Source of the DNA: Clostridiales bacterium | Lineage (GTDB): Bacteria > Bacillota > Clostridia > Oscillospirales > CAG-272 | Length of the DNA: 58,957 nucleotides | Assembly: GCA_012727435.1 (NCBI GenBank) | Contig: JAAYHB010000026.1 | Coordinates: 1 to 58,957, forward strand | Direction: 5' to 3' | Shown: in pieces, positions 51,271-58,957 of the stretch | How positions within the stretch are numbered: position 1 is the stretch's first letter | Layout: each line of letters starts with the position of its first letter | The notes under the pieces: generated by a model | What the model was told of the DNA's origin: nothing | What the model saw: the letters and a program-made list of their open reading frames with translations, nothing else | Databases searched by the model: none | Program-made: the position numbers and the translations under genes

Positions 51271-51415
51271 GATTAAACAGGGCGGGCCTCATATCCCGCG
51301 TTTATATAAGCCTATATGAACAATTATGGAACTTTTTTAATAAGTTCTTTAAGCGGGTTTTGGGGGGAGCGCTCCTAAAGAAAAAGCCAGGAGTACGGAG
51401 GCATCGCACATGAAC

Positions 51416-53023
51416 CTATACAAAACGCTTGATAATCTCCTCGTATGTCAGCCCGTATTTTTCGGCTATATCGCGGGCGTAGCTCTTACCGGTGGGCTTG
51501 GCACGGTATATTTTGAATGAACGCTTGCCTTCGCCCTCGATACCGGCGACGAGCGTGTCGATAAAGCTCCCGCCGTCGGCTTTGGCTCGGGCATTAATTT
51601 CGTCGATTCGCGCGGCAAGCTCGTGCAGGTGGGTTGAGAAAAGGCACCTGCACTGAACCCGGCTGAAAGCGGCGAGCACCTCGGCGGCTATATATGCTGC
51701 CTCGTATGCGCCGGTTGAAGAAAAGGACTCGTCAAGAAGCACGAAGCTCAGCGGTGTCACTTTGTCGAATATGTCGCGCATACGCGAACATTCCTCGCCA
51801 AGCCGTCCCTTGTCGATGGTGTCGTCGGCGCCGGTGGTGAAGTGGGTAAATATGGCGTCGGCCGGACTGATTCTGGCGCTCTCGGCCGGAACGAACATAC
51901 CGAGCTGCATCATGGCCTGCGCCAGCCCCACTGCGCAGGTATGGACCGATTTCCCGCCCCGGTTGGGTCCGGTCAGCACAAAAATCCGCGACCTGTCGTC
52001 GAATTCTGCATCGTTTGAGACTATTTTGTCCTCTATTTTAAGCGCAACGCAGGGATTATACAGATCCTTGGCCACAAAAACGCGTTCGCCGGCCGGGGCT
52101 ATGTCGGGTCTGCAGAGCTTGCAGCCCCGGTCAAGCAGCTTCTGCATGAAGGCGGTGCCCTTGACGAAGAACTCGATTTCGGGCATCAGATTGAGTAGGA
52201 AATCGGTGTTTGACAGCACATACTCCTGTACTATCTTCTTCCATGACCGCAGAGAGGATTTATAGACCTCGTTGATTGCCGAATTAAAGGCCAACTGGAG
52301 GGCCATTTTCTGGTTTTCGGTTTGCTTTTTACCGAACGGGACGAGATTTGCGATACATGTGTACTCGTCGTACTTGAAGTTCATCCTAAGGATTTTTTCA
52401 AGCACGTCGCCCGAGCGGAAGGGCTCGGGATTGATTGAGAGCACCCCGGCCTCTGCCGGGCGGAGCTGTGCGTCAAGGTTGACGCCGATTGTAATGCTCT
52501 TAATATCCCTCACACGGGCGGTGAGGGCATTGAGTTTTTCGTTGAGCTCCATGTAGTAGTCGCTCTCTGCCAGCTCGATGATCCGGTCGGCAAGGGTTGT
52601 GAAGGCGCGGCTTTTGAGGTTATGCCGTACCTGCGCCAGGCCCGAGTGAAGCGTCTCAACACTCGAGATGTAAAGCTCAATCTCGGTCAGGCTTGACAGA
52701 TATGAGGTGGTCTCGCCACCGTCGCTGTCCTCCTCAAGCCGGCGCAGTTCAAATATATCGCTGATTATCGGGATCAGCCGGTTTAAGGTTTTCGATATAA
52801 TCGGGTTTTTCAGCATGTCATCGAAGGCATCCATCCGGTACTTCATGACGGCGGGGTCGCTGGTGAAGTAATCCGAAAGCCTTGAATTCTTCAGGTCAAG
52901 GAAGTCAAACAGCCCGAACTCGTCGAGCACATGCATGTCTATGTCGGGTGTGCCGACCCCGCTGAGATGAGCTCTTTGGGTTTCTACATCGGGGTAGAGC
53001 AGGCTGAAATTCGTTAAATCCAT
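51416..53023 (-). CDS. MutS-family ATPase lacking mismatch-recognition domains
   Basis: A 535-residue protein with a helical core (lever-like, about residues 30-320) and a MutS domain V ATPase at the C-terminus. ATPase features are Walker A (GPNRGGKSV), Walker B (FVLLDESFSSTGAYEA) and the STHLHEL switch. It has no N-terminal mismatch domain and no C-terminal Smr nuclease, so it is neither MutS1 nor MutS2. Its function is unknown. Its place between glyS and a recombinase gives no clear hint. A promoter at 53073-53101 serves it. Confidence 0.85.
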   Translation of the reverse strand: MDLTNFSLLYPDVETQRAHLSGVGTPDIDMHVLDEFGLFDFLDLKNSRLSDYFTSDPAVMKYRMDAFDDMLKNPIISKTLNRLIPIISDIFELRRLEEDSDGGETTSYLSSLTEIELYISSVETLHSGLAQVRHNLKSRAFTTLADRIIELAESDYYMELNEKLNALTARVRDIKSITIGVNLDAQLRPAEAGVLSINPEPFRSGDVLEKILRMNFKYDEYTCIANLVPFGKKQTENQKMALQLAFNSAINEVYKSSLRSWKKIVQEYVLSNTDFLLNLMPEIEFFVKGTAFMQKLLDRGCKLCRPDIAPAGERVFVAKDLYNPCVALKIEDKIVSNDAEFDDRSRIFVLTGPNRGGKSVHTCAVGLAQAMMQLGMFVPAESARISPADAIFTHFTTGADDTIDKGRLGEECSRMRDIFDKVTPLSFVLLDESFSSTGAYEAAYIAAEVLAAFSRVQCRCLFSTHLHELAARIDEINARAKADGGSFIDTLVAGIEGEGKRSFKIYRAKPTGKSYARDIAEKYGLTYEEIIKRFV

Positions 53024-53072
53024 TTTAATGTTCGCTTATACGGCATCCTTTCAGTGATTTTTACTGAAATTT

Positions 53073-53101
53073 ATTATAACATAGAATTTATGAAATTTGA
53101 A
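53073..53101 (-). promoter_or_regulatory. promoter of the MutS-like ATPase gene
   Basis: On the minus strand TTCAAA (53101-53096) and TATAAT (53078-53073) are 17 nt apart, 50 nt before the start codon. Confidence 0.65.
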
Positions 53102-53119
53102 GATATCTCGAAAATATCA

Positions 53120-54148
53120 CTATTCCTTCTTTTCTTTTCGTGCAAGGCTGATATGAGCCAGCGGGTTTTTCTCCATCGCTTCGGACATCGCGGCGTTGCT
53201 GACATGTGTGTATATCTGGGTGGTGTTCAGCTGCTCGTGTCCTAAAATGTCCTTGAGCACGCGGACGTCTACCTCGCCCGACTGGTACATCAGCGTGGCG
53301 GCGGTATGGCGCAGCTTATGTACCGAATAGCGCTTTGAGCCCAGCCCTGCGGCGTCGAGGTACTTGTAGACCATCCACTGAACGGTCTTGACGCTGATGC
53401 GCTGGTTGCGGTTGCTCAGAAAGAGAGCTTTGGTCGCAAGCCTTGTGCGGTCCTCGGCAAGCCGCCATTTTAGATACTCGACGAGCGCCTCTCTGCAGGC
53501 AGTGTTCAGGTAGACAATCCGCTCTTTGTTGCCCTTGCCGACCACCCGCAGCGAGCGCAGCTCGCGGTCTAAATCGCCTAAGTTGATCCCCACAAGCTCG
53601 GAGAGCCGCATCCCGCAGTTGAGAAACAATGTCACGATTGCATAGTCGCGAAGCTTTGTTTTTGAATCTTTATCGTTTTGTATCGCTTCAAGCAGCGCTA
53701 TTGACTCGTCGAGCGTCAGAAACTTTGGCAGTGTTTTTTTTGGCTTGGGCGACTCTATATTTATTGCGGGGTTTTCAAACTGCATGTTTTTCTTTGTGGT
53801 CATGAATTTGTAGAGTGCTTTTATCGCCGAGAGCTTGCGGGCCTTCGCTGCCCACATGTTTTTTCTGACAGTTCCGGCATAGAGCAAAAATTCGTATATT
53901 TCGGGCGTCCTTATCGACTTAAAAAACTCCGCGTCGGCTTTGGAAATGTCGATTTTGTCAAACTCCTCGGATTCGGGGGATATGCCCGAGCGCTTGGCCA
54001 TTATAAACCGCGCAAAGGTGGAAAGGTCGAGCAGGTATTCCTTGACGGTTTTGACCGAGCAGCCCTGGATGACGGTTTTATAGGATGAAAACTCAAGCAG
54101 TATGTCGGACAGTTGTTTTTTATCCTGATCGGGATAATTTGCCTCCAT
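53120..54148 (-). CDS. XerC/XerD-like tyrosine recombinase
   Basis: A 342-residue recombinase with an N-terminal SAM-like core-binding domain (about residues 5-120) and a C-terminal catalytic domain. The catalytic residues are visible: Arg in NCGMRLSELVG, Lys in VGKGNKERIVYL, the HxxR pair in VHKLRHTAATL, His in LGHEQLNTTQ and Tyr in TQIYTHVS. Length and the lack of any excisionase or phage gene point to a chromosomal Xer-type resolvase rather than an integrase. A dif-like target was not found by eye. A palindrome lies just upstream. Confidence 0.92.
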   Translation of the reverse strand: MEANYPDQDKKQLSDILLEFSSYKTVIQGCSVKTVKEYLLDLSTFARFIMAKRSGISPESEEFDKIDISKADAEFFKSIRTPEIYEFLLYAGTVRKNMWAAKARKLSAIKALYKFMTTKKNMQFENPAINIESPKPKKTLPKFLTLDESIALLEAIQNDKDSKTKLRDYAIVTLFLNCGMRLSELVGINLGDLDRELRSLRVVGKGNKERIVYLNTACREALVEYLKWRLAEDRTRLATKALFLSNRNQRISVKTVQWMVYKYLDAAGLGSKRYSVHKLRHTAATLMYQSGEVDVRVLKDILGHEQLNTTQIYTHVSNAAMSEAMEKNPLAHISLARKEKKE

Positions 54149-54168
54149 GCCGCGCCCTCCCCTGAATT

Positions 54169-54189
54169 TTGTATAATAAAATTATACAA
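54169..54189. promoter_or_regulatory. palindrome upstream of the recombinase gene
   Basis: TTGTATAAT-AAA-ATTATACAA is a perfect inverted repeat with 9-bp arms, 20 nt before the recombinase start. Each arm contains TATAAT, so it may be a -10 element on both strands or an operator for autoregulation. Confidence 0.45.
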
Positions 54190-54241
54190 CATTATCTCGA
54201 CCAATTGATTGCCGAAATGTAAACTTTTCGCCGCACCGGTA

Positions 54242-54270
54242 TTGCAAAAGTCGGATAAACCGGGTATAAT
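54242..54270 (+). promoter_or_regulatory. promoter of the membrane protein/HAD gene pair
   Basis: TTGCAA at 54242-54247 and TATAAT at 54265-54270 are 17 nt apart, 73 nt before the membrane-protein start. Confidence 0.8.
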
Positions 54271-54342
54271 GAGTTGTGTATAAAAAAATCCCGCGGATAG
54301 CCTAAATAACACATACCGTCGTTTTGGCGGCAGGGTGAGGAT

Positions 54343-54933
54343 ATGAAGCATTTTTTCAAGGAATATTCCTACTACTCGTTTAAGATGTTTTTAAATCAGT
54401 TCGCAATTGCGCTGATGGGACTTGTGCTGGCGCTGGCTTTCGGCATGTCCGAGAACCACACCGGGCAGGTGCTCTCAAGCGTTTTTGCGGTCGTTTTTTA
54501 CCTTTTTCTCATTTATTACATGACCTGGGAGATAGGCGCAAAGGACGGAATAAGAGTCGAGCACGGAAGAAAAAAGGCAAGGCCGCTGACCGGGCTTTAT
54601 ATGTCGCTTATAGCGAACTCGCCAAACTTTGTCCTGGCTGTGCTGGCCGCATTCATAAAGCCCTTCGGTTCGATTGCCATTATTCTGCAGGGGATGTATG
54701 CCGGCATTTTGACAATTAAATACAAGACCGGAATTGTGGACGGCGAGCTTGTCGAGCTGCCCCTGAATGATGCGTGGTGGTCCTATTTTTTGATCATCCT
54801 GCCGGCTCTTTTGGTTTCGATGATAAGCTACATCCTCGGAACCAAAAACATCGGTCTATCACGGGTGCTGGTACCGGCCAATCCCGAGCAGGAAGAAATC
54901 AAGAGAATGAAAAAGAAGGGCAAAACGAAATAA
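54343..54933 (+). CDS. uncharacterised four-helix membrane protein
   Basis: I do not recognise the family. The 196-residue product has about four membrane helices (near residues 15-33, 42-60, 90-108 and 145-165) and a basic, cytoplasmic-type C-terminal tail ending in KRMKKKGKTK. The segment between helices two and three is polar and basic (GIRVEHGRKKARP). It is immediately followed, with a 1-nt gap, by the HAD gene, so the two are co-translated. No transport or enzyme motif is visible. Confidence 0.65.
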   Translation: MKHFFKEYSYYSFKMFLNQFAIALMGLVLALAFGMSENHTGQVLSSVFAVVFYLFLIYYMTWEIGAKDGIRVEHGRKKARPLTGLYMSLIANSPNFVLAVLAAFIKPFGSIAIILQGMYAGILTIKYKTGIVDGELVELPLNDAWWSYFLIILPALLVSMISYILGTKNIGLSRVLVPANPEQEEIKRMKKKGKTK

Positions 54934-54934
54934 A

Positions 54935-55546
54935 ATGTACGATTTTCTGATATACGATTTTGACGGAACGATATCCGACACCTACCCGGTATTCACTCGT
55001 GCATTGCTTGAACTGCTCTCAAGGCTGGGCAAGCAGACCGATTATAACACAGCGTACAGCCAGCTTAAGGTCTCTGTAGGTCATGCGCTCAAATTTTACG
55101 GTCTTTCTGACCATGAAAAGGAATACCACAGTATATGGAAAGAAATGGCGCTGGCTGAACAGAAAGCATTCCCGGAGGCGCATGAAATCCTGCGGTATGC
55201 AAAGTCGCGCGGGAAGAAGAACTACCTCTATACACACACCGGCAGAATCGTGTATGATTTGCTTTGCAAAATGGGGATATCAGACTGCTTTGATTTCATC
55301 CTTGAGAGCACGACATACAAATTTCCGCGCAAGCCGGCGCCCGATGCGCTGAACTTCATTATAAAGACCTGCGGGATTGATCGCAGCCATGCGCTGATGA
55401 TCGGCGACCGTGACATAGATATTGAGGCGGCTCGGGCTGCCGGAATTGACGGATGTCTTTTTGACCCCGACGGTTATTACCTCGACTGCAAAGCCGAGCA
55501 TTACATAAAATCGCTGCTTGATTTGAAGGCAATAATAGGGGAGTAA
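54935..55546 (+). CDS. HAD-superfamily hydrolase, phosphoglycolate phosphatase-like
   Basis: A 203-residue phosphatase of HAD subfamily IA. The nucleophile motif is IYDFDGTISDTY near residue 7. Motif II (YTHTGR) lies near residue 98, motif III has Lys in KFPRKPAPD, and motif IV (MIGDRDIDIEAARAAG) binds magnesium. A cap domain of about 70 residues sits between motifs I and II. The substrate (phosphoglycolate, beta-phosphoglucose or another small phosphate) cannot be read. It lies 1 nt after the membrane-protein gene and ends at a strong terminator. Confidence 0.9.
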   Translation: MYDFLIYDFDGTISDTYPVFTRALLELLSRLGKQTDYNTAYSQLKVSVGHALKFYGLSDHEKEYHSIWKEMALAEQKAFPEAHEILRYAKSRGKKNYLYTHTGRIVYDLLCKMGISDCFDFILESTTYKFPRKPAPDALNFIIKTCGIDRSHALMIGDRDIDIEAARAAGIDGCLFDPDGYYLDCKAEHYIKSLLDLKAIIGE

Positions 55547-55549
55547 GAT

Positions 55550-55586
55550 ACAGCCGGTGCGGTTTAAAACCGCACCGGCTGTTTTT
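55550..55586 (+). terminator. terminator after the HAD gene
   Basis: A perfect 13-bp stem (ACAGCCGGTGCGG with CCGCACCGGCTGT) with a TTTAAAA loop is followed by TTTT, starting 4 nt past the stop. It may also stop the convergent clpC transcript. Confidence 0.9.
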
Positions 55587-55668
55587 AGCACTGTGTTGAC
55601 GCAGTTCAGCGAACAAAAAGATCTTAAGCGGGGAGGCGGGGGCGGAGCTCCCGTGGAAAAGCTGTTCG

Positions 55669-58122
55669 TCAGGCCTGTTTTTGGTTTATCAGAACGGCAA
55701 TTTCGTTGTCGGCGCCGGTGCTGACTGTCACACTGTCGCCCGAGTTAATTTTCCCTTCGAGGATCATTGAGGATAGTTTGTCTTCGACCATTACCACAAC
55801 AGTGCGCCGCAGGTTTCGCGCTCCGTACTGGCGGCTGTAACCCTTTTTTGAAATCAGCTCTATGGCAGAATCCGCAAACCCGACGTCGATACCCAGCGCC
55901 CTCGCCCGGTCTGTTACTTCGCGCAGGGTCAGGGAGGTTATCTTTATTATATCGTCGTTTGAGAGCGGTTTGAACACGATTATCTCGTCGAGCCGGTTTA
56001 AGAATTCGGGCCTGAAGGCTTCGCTGACCGCCCGCATAACCTGCTTCTCATCTTCATCCTCGCGCTCCGCAGACTGCGGGCTGCCGAAGCCGAGCTGACT
56101 GGTCTTGCCCCGGGCAGAGAATCCGATATTCGACGTCAGGATGATTATTGTATTTCTGAAGTCGGTGGTCCGTCCTTGGGAGTCGGTCAGCCTGCCGTTG
56201 TCGAGAATCTGAAGGAGGATATTGAAAATATCGGGGTGCGCTTTCTCGATTTCGTCAAAGAGCACGACCGAGTAAGGGTGCCGGCGCACGCTCTCGGTCA
56301 GCCTTCCGCCCTCGTCATAGCCGACATAGCCCGGAGGCGAGCCGATAAGCTTTGATATGCTGTGCTTTTCCATGTATTCGGACATATCAAAGCGGATGAA
56401 ATTGTCTCCTCCGAAAACCTCCTCGGAGACCACGCGCGCAAGCTCGGTTTTGCCGACACCGGTTCTGCCGCAGAAAAGAAAGGAGCCTGCCGGCCGACGG
56501 GGGTCCTTCAGGCCGCTGCGGCCCCGCCTGATTGCGGCGGCAATCTTTTCGATGGCCGCGTCCTGACCGATTATCCGTTCCTTTAGCCTTTTGTCAAGTT
56601 CCAGTATCCGCCGGTTTTCGGCCTCGTCGGTATGCGAGACGGGTATGCCGGTCCACTGGGTCAGGGTCCTTTCGATGTCCTCGGCGGTGACTGTCGGGGT
56701 GTTTTCGGGGTACTCGACCTCCCAGAACTTTTTTTCCTCGGCAAGCCGGTGCGTGAGTTTCAGTTCCTCGTCCCGGAGTGCGGCAGCCTTCTCGAAATTC
56801 TGGGAGATTATCGCCTCCTCCTTTTCACTGACGATGCTTGCCAGCCGCTCTTTGACTGCGGCAAGCGCCGGCGGGGCGGAGAAGGCGGCTATCCGGCAGG
56901 CCGAGGCCGCTTCGTCTATTAAGTCTATGGCCTTATCAGGCAGAAAGCGGTCGGTTATATAGCGCTGCGAGAGCCTCACCGCCGCCTCAATGGCCTCGTC
57001 TGATATAGACAGCTTGTGGTGGGCTTCGTATTTGTCGCGCAGGCCGCGCAGGATTGCAACTGTTTCTTCGGCAGTAGGCTCGCCCACCATCACAGGCTGA
57101 AATCTACGCTCGAGGGCGGCGTCCTTTTCGATATGTTTGCGGTATTCGGTAAGAGTGGTAGCCCCTATTACCTGAAGCTCGCTTCGGGAGAGTGCCGGCT
57201 TGATTATGTTTGCAGCGTCAACCGCGCCCTCGGCGGCTCCCGCACCGATTATCGTGTGGATTTCGTCGATGAAAAGAATTATGGAGTCGTTCTTTCTGAC
57301 CTCCTCCATGACGTTTTTCATTCGTTCTTCAAATTCGCCGCGGTACTTGGCGCCGGCAATCATTGCCGGAATGTCGAGCGTGACAATTATCTTGTCCCTT
57401 AAATTCTCCGGTACCCGGCCGTCGGCGATTTTCTGCGCCAGCCCCTCGACCACCGCGGTTTTGCCCACGCCCGGTTCCCCGATAAGGCAGGGATTGTTCT
57501 TCGTGCGCCTTGAGAGGATTTGAATGACGCGCATTGTCTCGCATTCTCGGCCGATAATCGGGTCGAGCAGACCCAGCCGGGCAAGCTGGGTGAGGTTGCG
57601 CCCGTAGTTTGATATGGTAGGCGCGCCCGGCAAGGTCTGCCGCAAGCTGTCGCGCCCTCTTTGCTCCCTTATGACGTTCTTTCCCGGAATTGTATCAAGG
57701 AAATTGCCGAGCTCCTTTTTCAGCTCGGTGACAGATACCCCGCAGGCCGAGAGAATCCGGATTGCCATGCAGTCGTTTTCGGCGAGCAGCGCGGCGAGCA
57801 GGTGCTCGGTTCCGATGTAGCTCTGACCGTTTTTTATCGATTCCTGCGCCGAGGTTTCGATTATGTTCTTAACCTTCGGTGTCATGTCAGAAGGGGAGAG
57901 TATTGTCGGGACGCCGGTGCCCGCCCAGTCGGCAATGGTCTGCCTGAGCTTGGCGGGGGTTATTCCGCGCGCAGCAAGCAGCTTTGCGGCAATACTGTCA
58001 CTCTCCCCTGCAAGCCCGAGGAGCAAATGCTCGGACCCTATATATGTGTGTCCCAATTCTCTCGCACATTGCATCGCCCGGTTAAGAGAATTCTGCGCTT
58101 TCTGCGTAAATCTGCTCGACAC
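55669..58122 (-). CDS. clpC: Clp protease ATP-binding subunit ClpC
   Basis: ClpC is an AAA+ unfoldase that feeds ClpP and acts in protein quality control. The 817-residue protein has two Clp N repeats (HTYIGSEHLLLGLAGES and GQSYIGTEHLLAAL), AAA-1 with Walker A GEPGVGKT (near residue 212), a middle domain with a UVR-like EEAIISQNFEKAAALRDEE, and AAA-2 with Walker A GRTGVGKT (near residue 548; GPTGVGKT is usual). Translation starts at GTG behind GAGGAGG. The ctsR, mcsA and mcsB genes that usually accompany it are absent here, and no CtsR-type operator was recognised upstream. Confidence 0.95.
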   Translation of the reverse strand: MSSRFTQKAQNSLNRAMQCARELGHTYIGSEHLLLGLAGESDSIAAKLLAARGITPAKLRQTIADWAGTGVPTILSPSDMTPKVKNIIETSAQESIKNGQSYIGTEHLLAALLAENDCMAIRILSACGVSVTELKKELGNFLDTIPGKNVIREQRGRDSLRQTLPGAPTISNYGRNLTQLARLGLLDPIIGRECETMRVIQILSRRTKNNPCLIGEPGVGKTAVVEGLAQKIADGRVPENLRDKIIVTLDIPAMIAGAKYRGEFEERMKNVMEEVRKNDSIILFIDEIHTIIGAGAAEGAVDAANIIKPALSRSELQVIGATTLTEYRKHIEKDAALERRFQPVMVGEPTAEETVAILRGLRDKYEAHHKLSISDEAIEAAVRLSQRYITDRFLPDKAIDLIDEAASACRIAAFSAPPALAAVKERLASIVSEKEEAIISQNFEKAAALRDEELKLTHRLAEEKKFWEVEYPENTPTVTAEDIERTLTQWTGIPVSHTDEAENRRILELDKRLKERIIGQDAAIEKIAAAIRRGRSGLKDPRRPAGSFLFCGRTGVGKTELARVVSEEVFGGDNFIRFDMSEYMEKHSISKLIGSPPGYVGYDEGGRLTESVRRHPYSVVLFDEIEKAHPDIFNILLQILDNGRLTDSQGRTTDFRNTIIILTSNIGFSARGKTSQLGFGSPQSAEREDEDEKQVMRAVSEAFRPEFLNRLDEIIVFKPLSNDDIIKITSLTLREVTDRARALGIDVGFADSAIELISKKGYSRQYGARNLRRTVVVMVEDKLSSMILEGKINSGDSVTVSTGADNEIAVLINQKQA

Positions 58123-58345
58123 AGCTATATCCTCCTCTTGGGTGACGGTTAATATAGCTATTATAAACTTAACCTGTTGCGAATATTCATTGCCGGGCAG
58201 GGCGTTGCTGCTTGTGCTGTTTAGTGAAAAGCTGAGAGGGCTTCAGATTTTAATAAAAACACTCACTTCTTCCGGTTTATTTATATATTTGTGATATAAC
58301 CGTTAGTCGAGACCCGAAAAATCTGATCTATAATTCTGAGGAGTC

Positions 58346-58723
58346 TCAAAGAGGCAGTTCATCGTGAGTCGCAACCAGATCTATTGTCTGATATGACGTT
58401 ATCCCGTCAAAAATCGGTATGCCGATGCAGCTGCGCGGGACATAGCCCTCGGCATGCACGTGTATATCGTAAAGGCTGTAGGGCCTCTGTCCGATGACAG
58501 GTCGGACGGTTTTAGGGGGGCAGGGCAGGGTTTCCTTTTCGGTCATGCCGTCATGGTCGGTTTTCAGGGTGATGTGTATTTCGGACAATTCAGGCTCGGC
58601 ACCCTTTATGGTGACTGTCGCGCCCGAGACCGGCACGGCGGAGCGCGCGGTGGTTGTGCGTATGATTAAGTACCCGACACCCGTAAGGCCAAAGCCTCCG
58701 CTCATTTTCCCGCTGATTACCAT
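58346..58723 (-). CDS. stand-alone spore-cortex-enzyme-type N-terminal domain protein
   Basis: A 125-residue protein that looks like the first domain of clostridial spore-cortex-lytic or peptidoglycan-binding proteins, a carboxypeptidase-regulatory-like beta fold. Family features are GVGYLIIRTTTARSAVPVSG, then the strand EIHITLKTDHDGMT, and the RPYSLYDIHVHAEGYVPRS and IPIFDGITSYQTIDL endings. No hydrolase or LysM-type domain follows, so it would be a domain-only protein. GGAGG 7 nt before the ATG at 58723 decides the start; the longer frame from 58789 has no such site. It hints at a spore-forming lineage. Confidence 0.7.
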   Translation of the reverse strand: MVISGKMSGGFGLTGVGYLIIRTTTARSAVPVSGATVTIKGAEPELSEIHITLKTDHDGMTEKETLPCPPKTVRPVIGQRPYSLYDIHVHAEGYVPRSCIGIPIFDGITSYQTIDLVATHDELPL

Positions 58724-58823
58724 GTGAAACCTCCGGAGGTGTGTTCTATATTTAATTGTATTCAATAAAAAATAATTGGTGAGGCACAAGGAAAGGCCGG
58801 GGTGTCAAAAGCGCAAATCACTG

Positions 58824-58853
58824 TTGACTTTGTGTGATGTGTTGTGTTATAAT
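58824..58853 (+). promoter_or_regulatory. promoter of tRNA-Leu
   Basis: TTGACT at 58824-58829 and TATAAT at 58848-58853 are 18 nt apart, 43 nt before the mature tRNA 5' end. Confidence 0.8.
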
Positions 58854-58896
58854 ATGCGCGTCGGCGTTGCACCAGAAAAAAGATTTCCTAAAACAA

Positions 58897-58957
58897 GCCG
58901 GTGTGATGGAATTGGCAGACGTGCTGGACTCAAAATCCAGTGGTAGCGATACCGTGC
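58897..58957 (+). tRNA. tRNA-Leu (anticodon CAA), 3' end beyond the window
   Basis: The sequence begins GCCGGTGTGATGGAATTGGC, typical of tRNA-Leu. The anticodon arm CTGGA-CTCAAAA-TCCAG gives anticodon CAA, reading UUG. The long variable arm starts at GTGGTAGCGATACCGTGC, where the window ends, so the T-arm and acceptor 3' strand are not seen. Confidence 0.9.

Noticed and set aside
53120-54148. Integrase of a mobile element or prophage
   Set aside because: No excisionase, phage, conjugation or attachment-site repeats flank it, and tRNA genes are far away; an Xer-like chromosomal recombinase fits better.

Overview
The window reads as a chromosomal segment of an uncultured, mid-GC member of the Clostridia (Bacillota). 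The marker genes agree with this: AddAB instead of RecBCD, HPr kinase/phosphorylase, a class B sortase, a YlbF-family protein beside MiaB, an alpha2-type glycyl-tRNA synthetase, ClpC, ECF-type vitamin transport, and a domain otherwise seen in clostridial spore-cortex proteins. Genes are closely packed, most have clear Shine-Dalgarno sites, and many promoters match TTGACA-17-TATAAT. I see no CRISPR array, insertion sequence, prophage or rRNA. Functions are assigned from recognisable motifs and family memory; no database search was possible.

Layout. 1-7.35 kb (minus): queG, addB and addA, the last cut by the left edge. 7.6-13.3 kb (plus): an HtrA-like surface protease, a two-component system, a class B sortase and a glycosyltransferase. 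13.4-18.3 kb: hprK (minus), then a PpiC-like lipoprotein, a membrane-anchored TIM-barrel-like protein, uppP and an RNase M5-like Toprim gene. 18.3-21.9 kb: a DUF1538 membrane gene with an in-frame amber codon and a doubtful start, its P-II-like partner, an orphan winged-helix regulator, and a bacterioferritin gene with a one-base frameshift. 22.0-23.4 kb: a cobalamin riboswitch with an attenuator hairpin, a DUF4430 lipoprotein and an ECF S component, together a likely B12 uptake unit. 23.4-26.3 kb: an unknown lipoprotein and a YyaL-type thioredoxin-domain protein, followed by a sigma-factor remnant.

26.7-35.4 kb is the accessory region. A LacI-family regulator has the palindrome GGAACGTTCC at its own transcription start. 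The same palindrome recurs before an orphan sugar-type solute-binding lipoprotein. Two tandem GLUG/MucBP-like surface proteins follow, both ending in an identical Cys-containing C-terminal membrane signal. A metallo-beta-lactamase-fold lipoprotein closes the locus. The spacer between the two GLUG genes keeps a decayed copy of the 5' end of that lipoprotein gene, so a unit of GLUG gene plus lipoprotein gene was duplicated and one lipoprotein copy was lost. This is the most distinctive part of the window.

35.4-59.0 kb is mostly housekeeping: manA, tRNA-Val, a NusG_II/Gx/ApbE flavin-related trio, miaB, ylbF, mutS, mutL, tgt, a histidine phosphatase, tldD/tldE, glyS, a MutS-like ATPase, a tyrosine recombinase, a small membrane protein, a HAD phosphatase, clpC, a stand-alone spore-type domain protein, and the 5' part of tRNA-Leu at the right edge.
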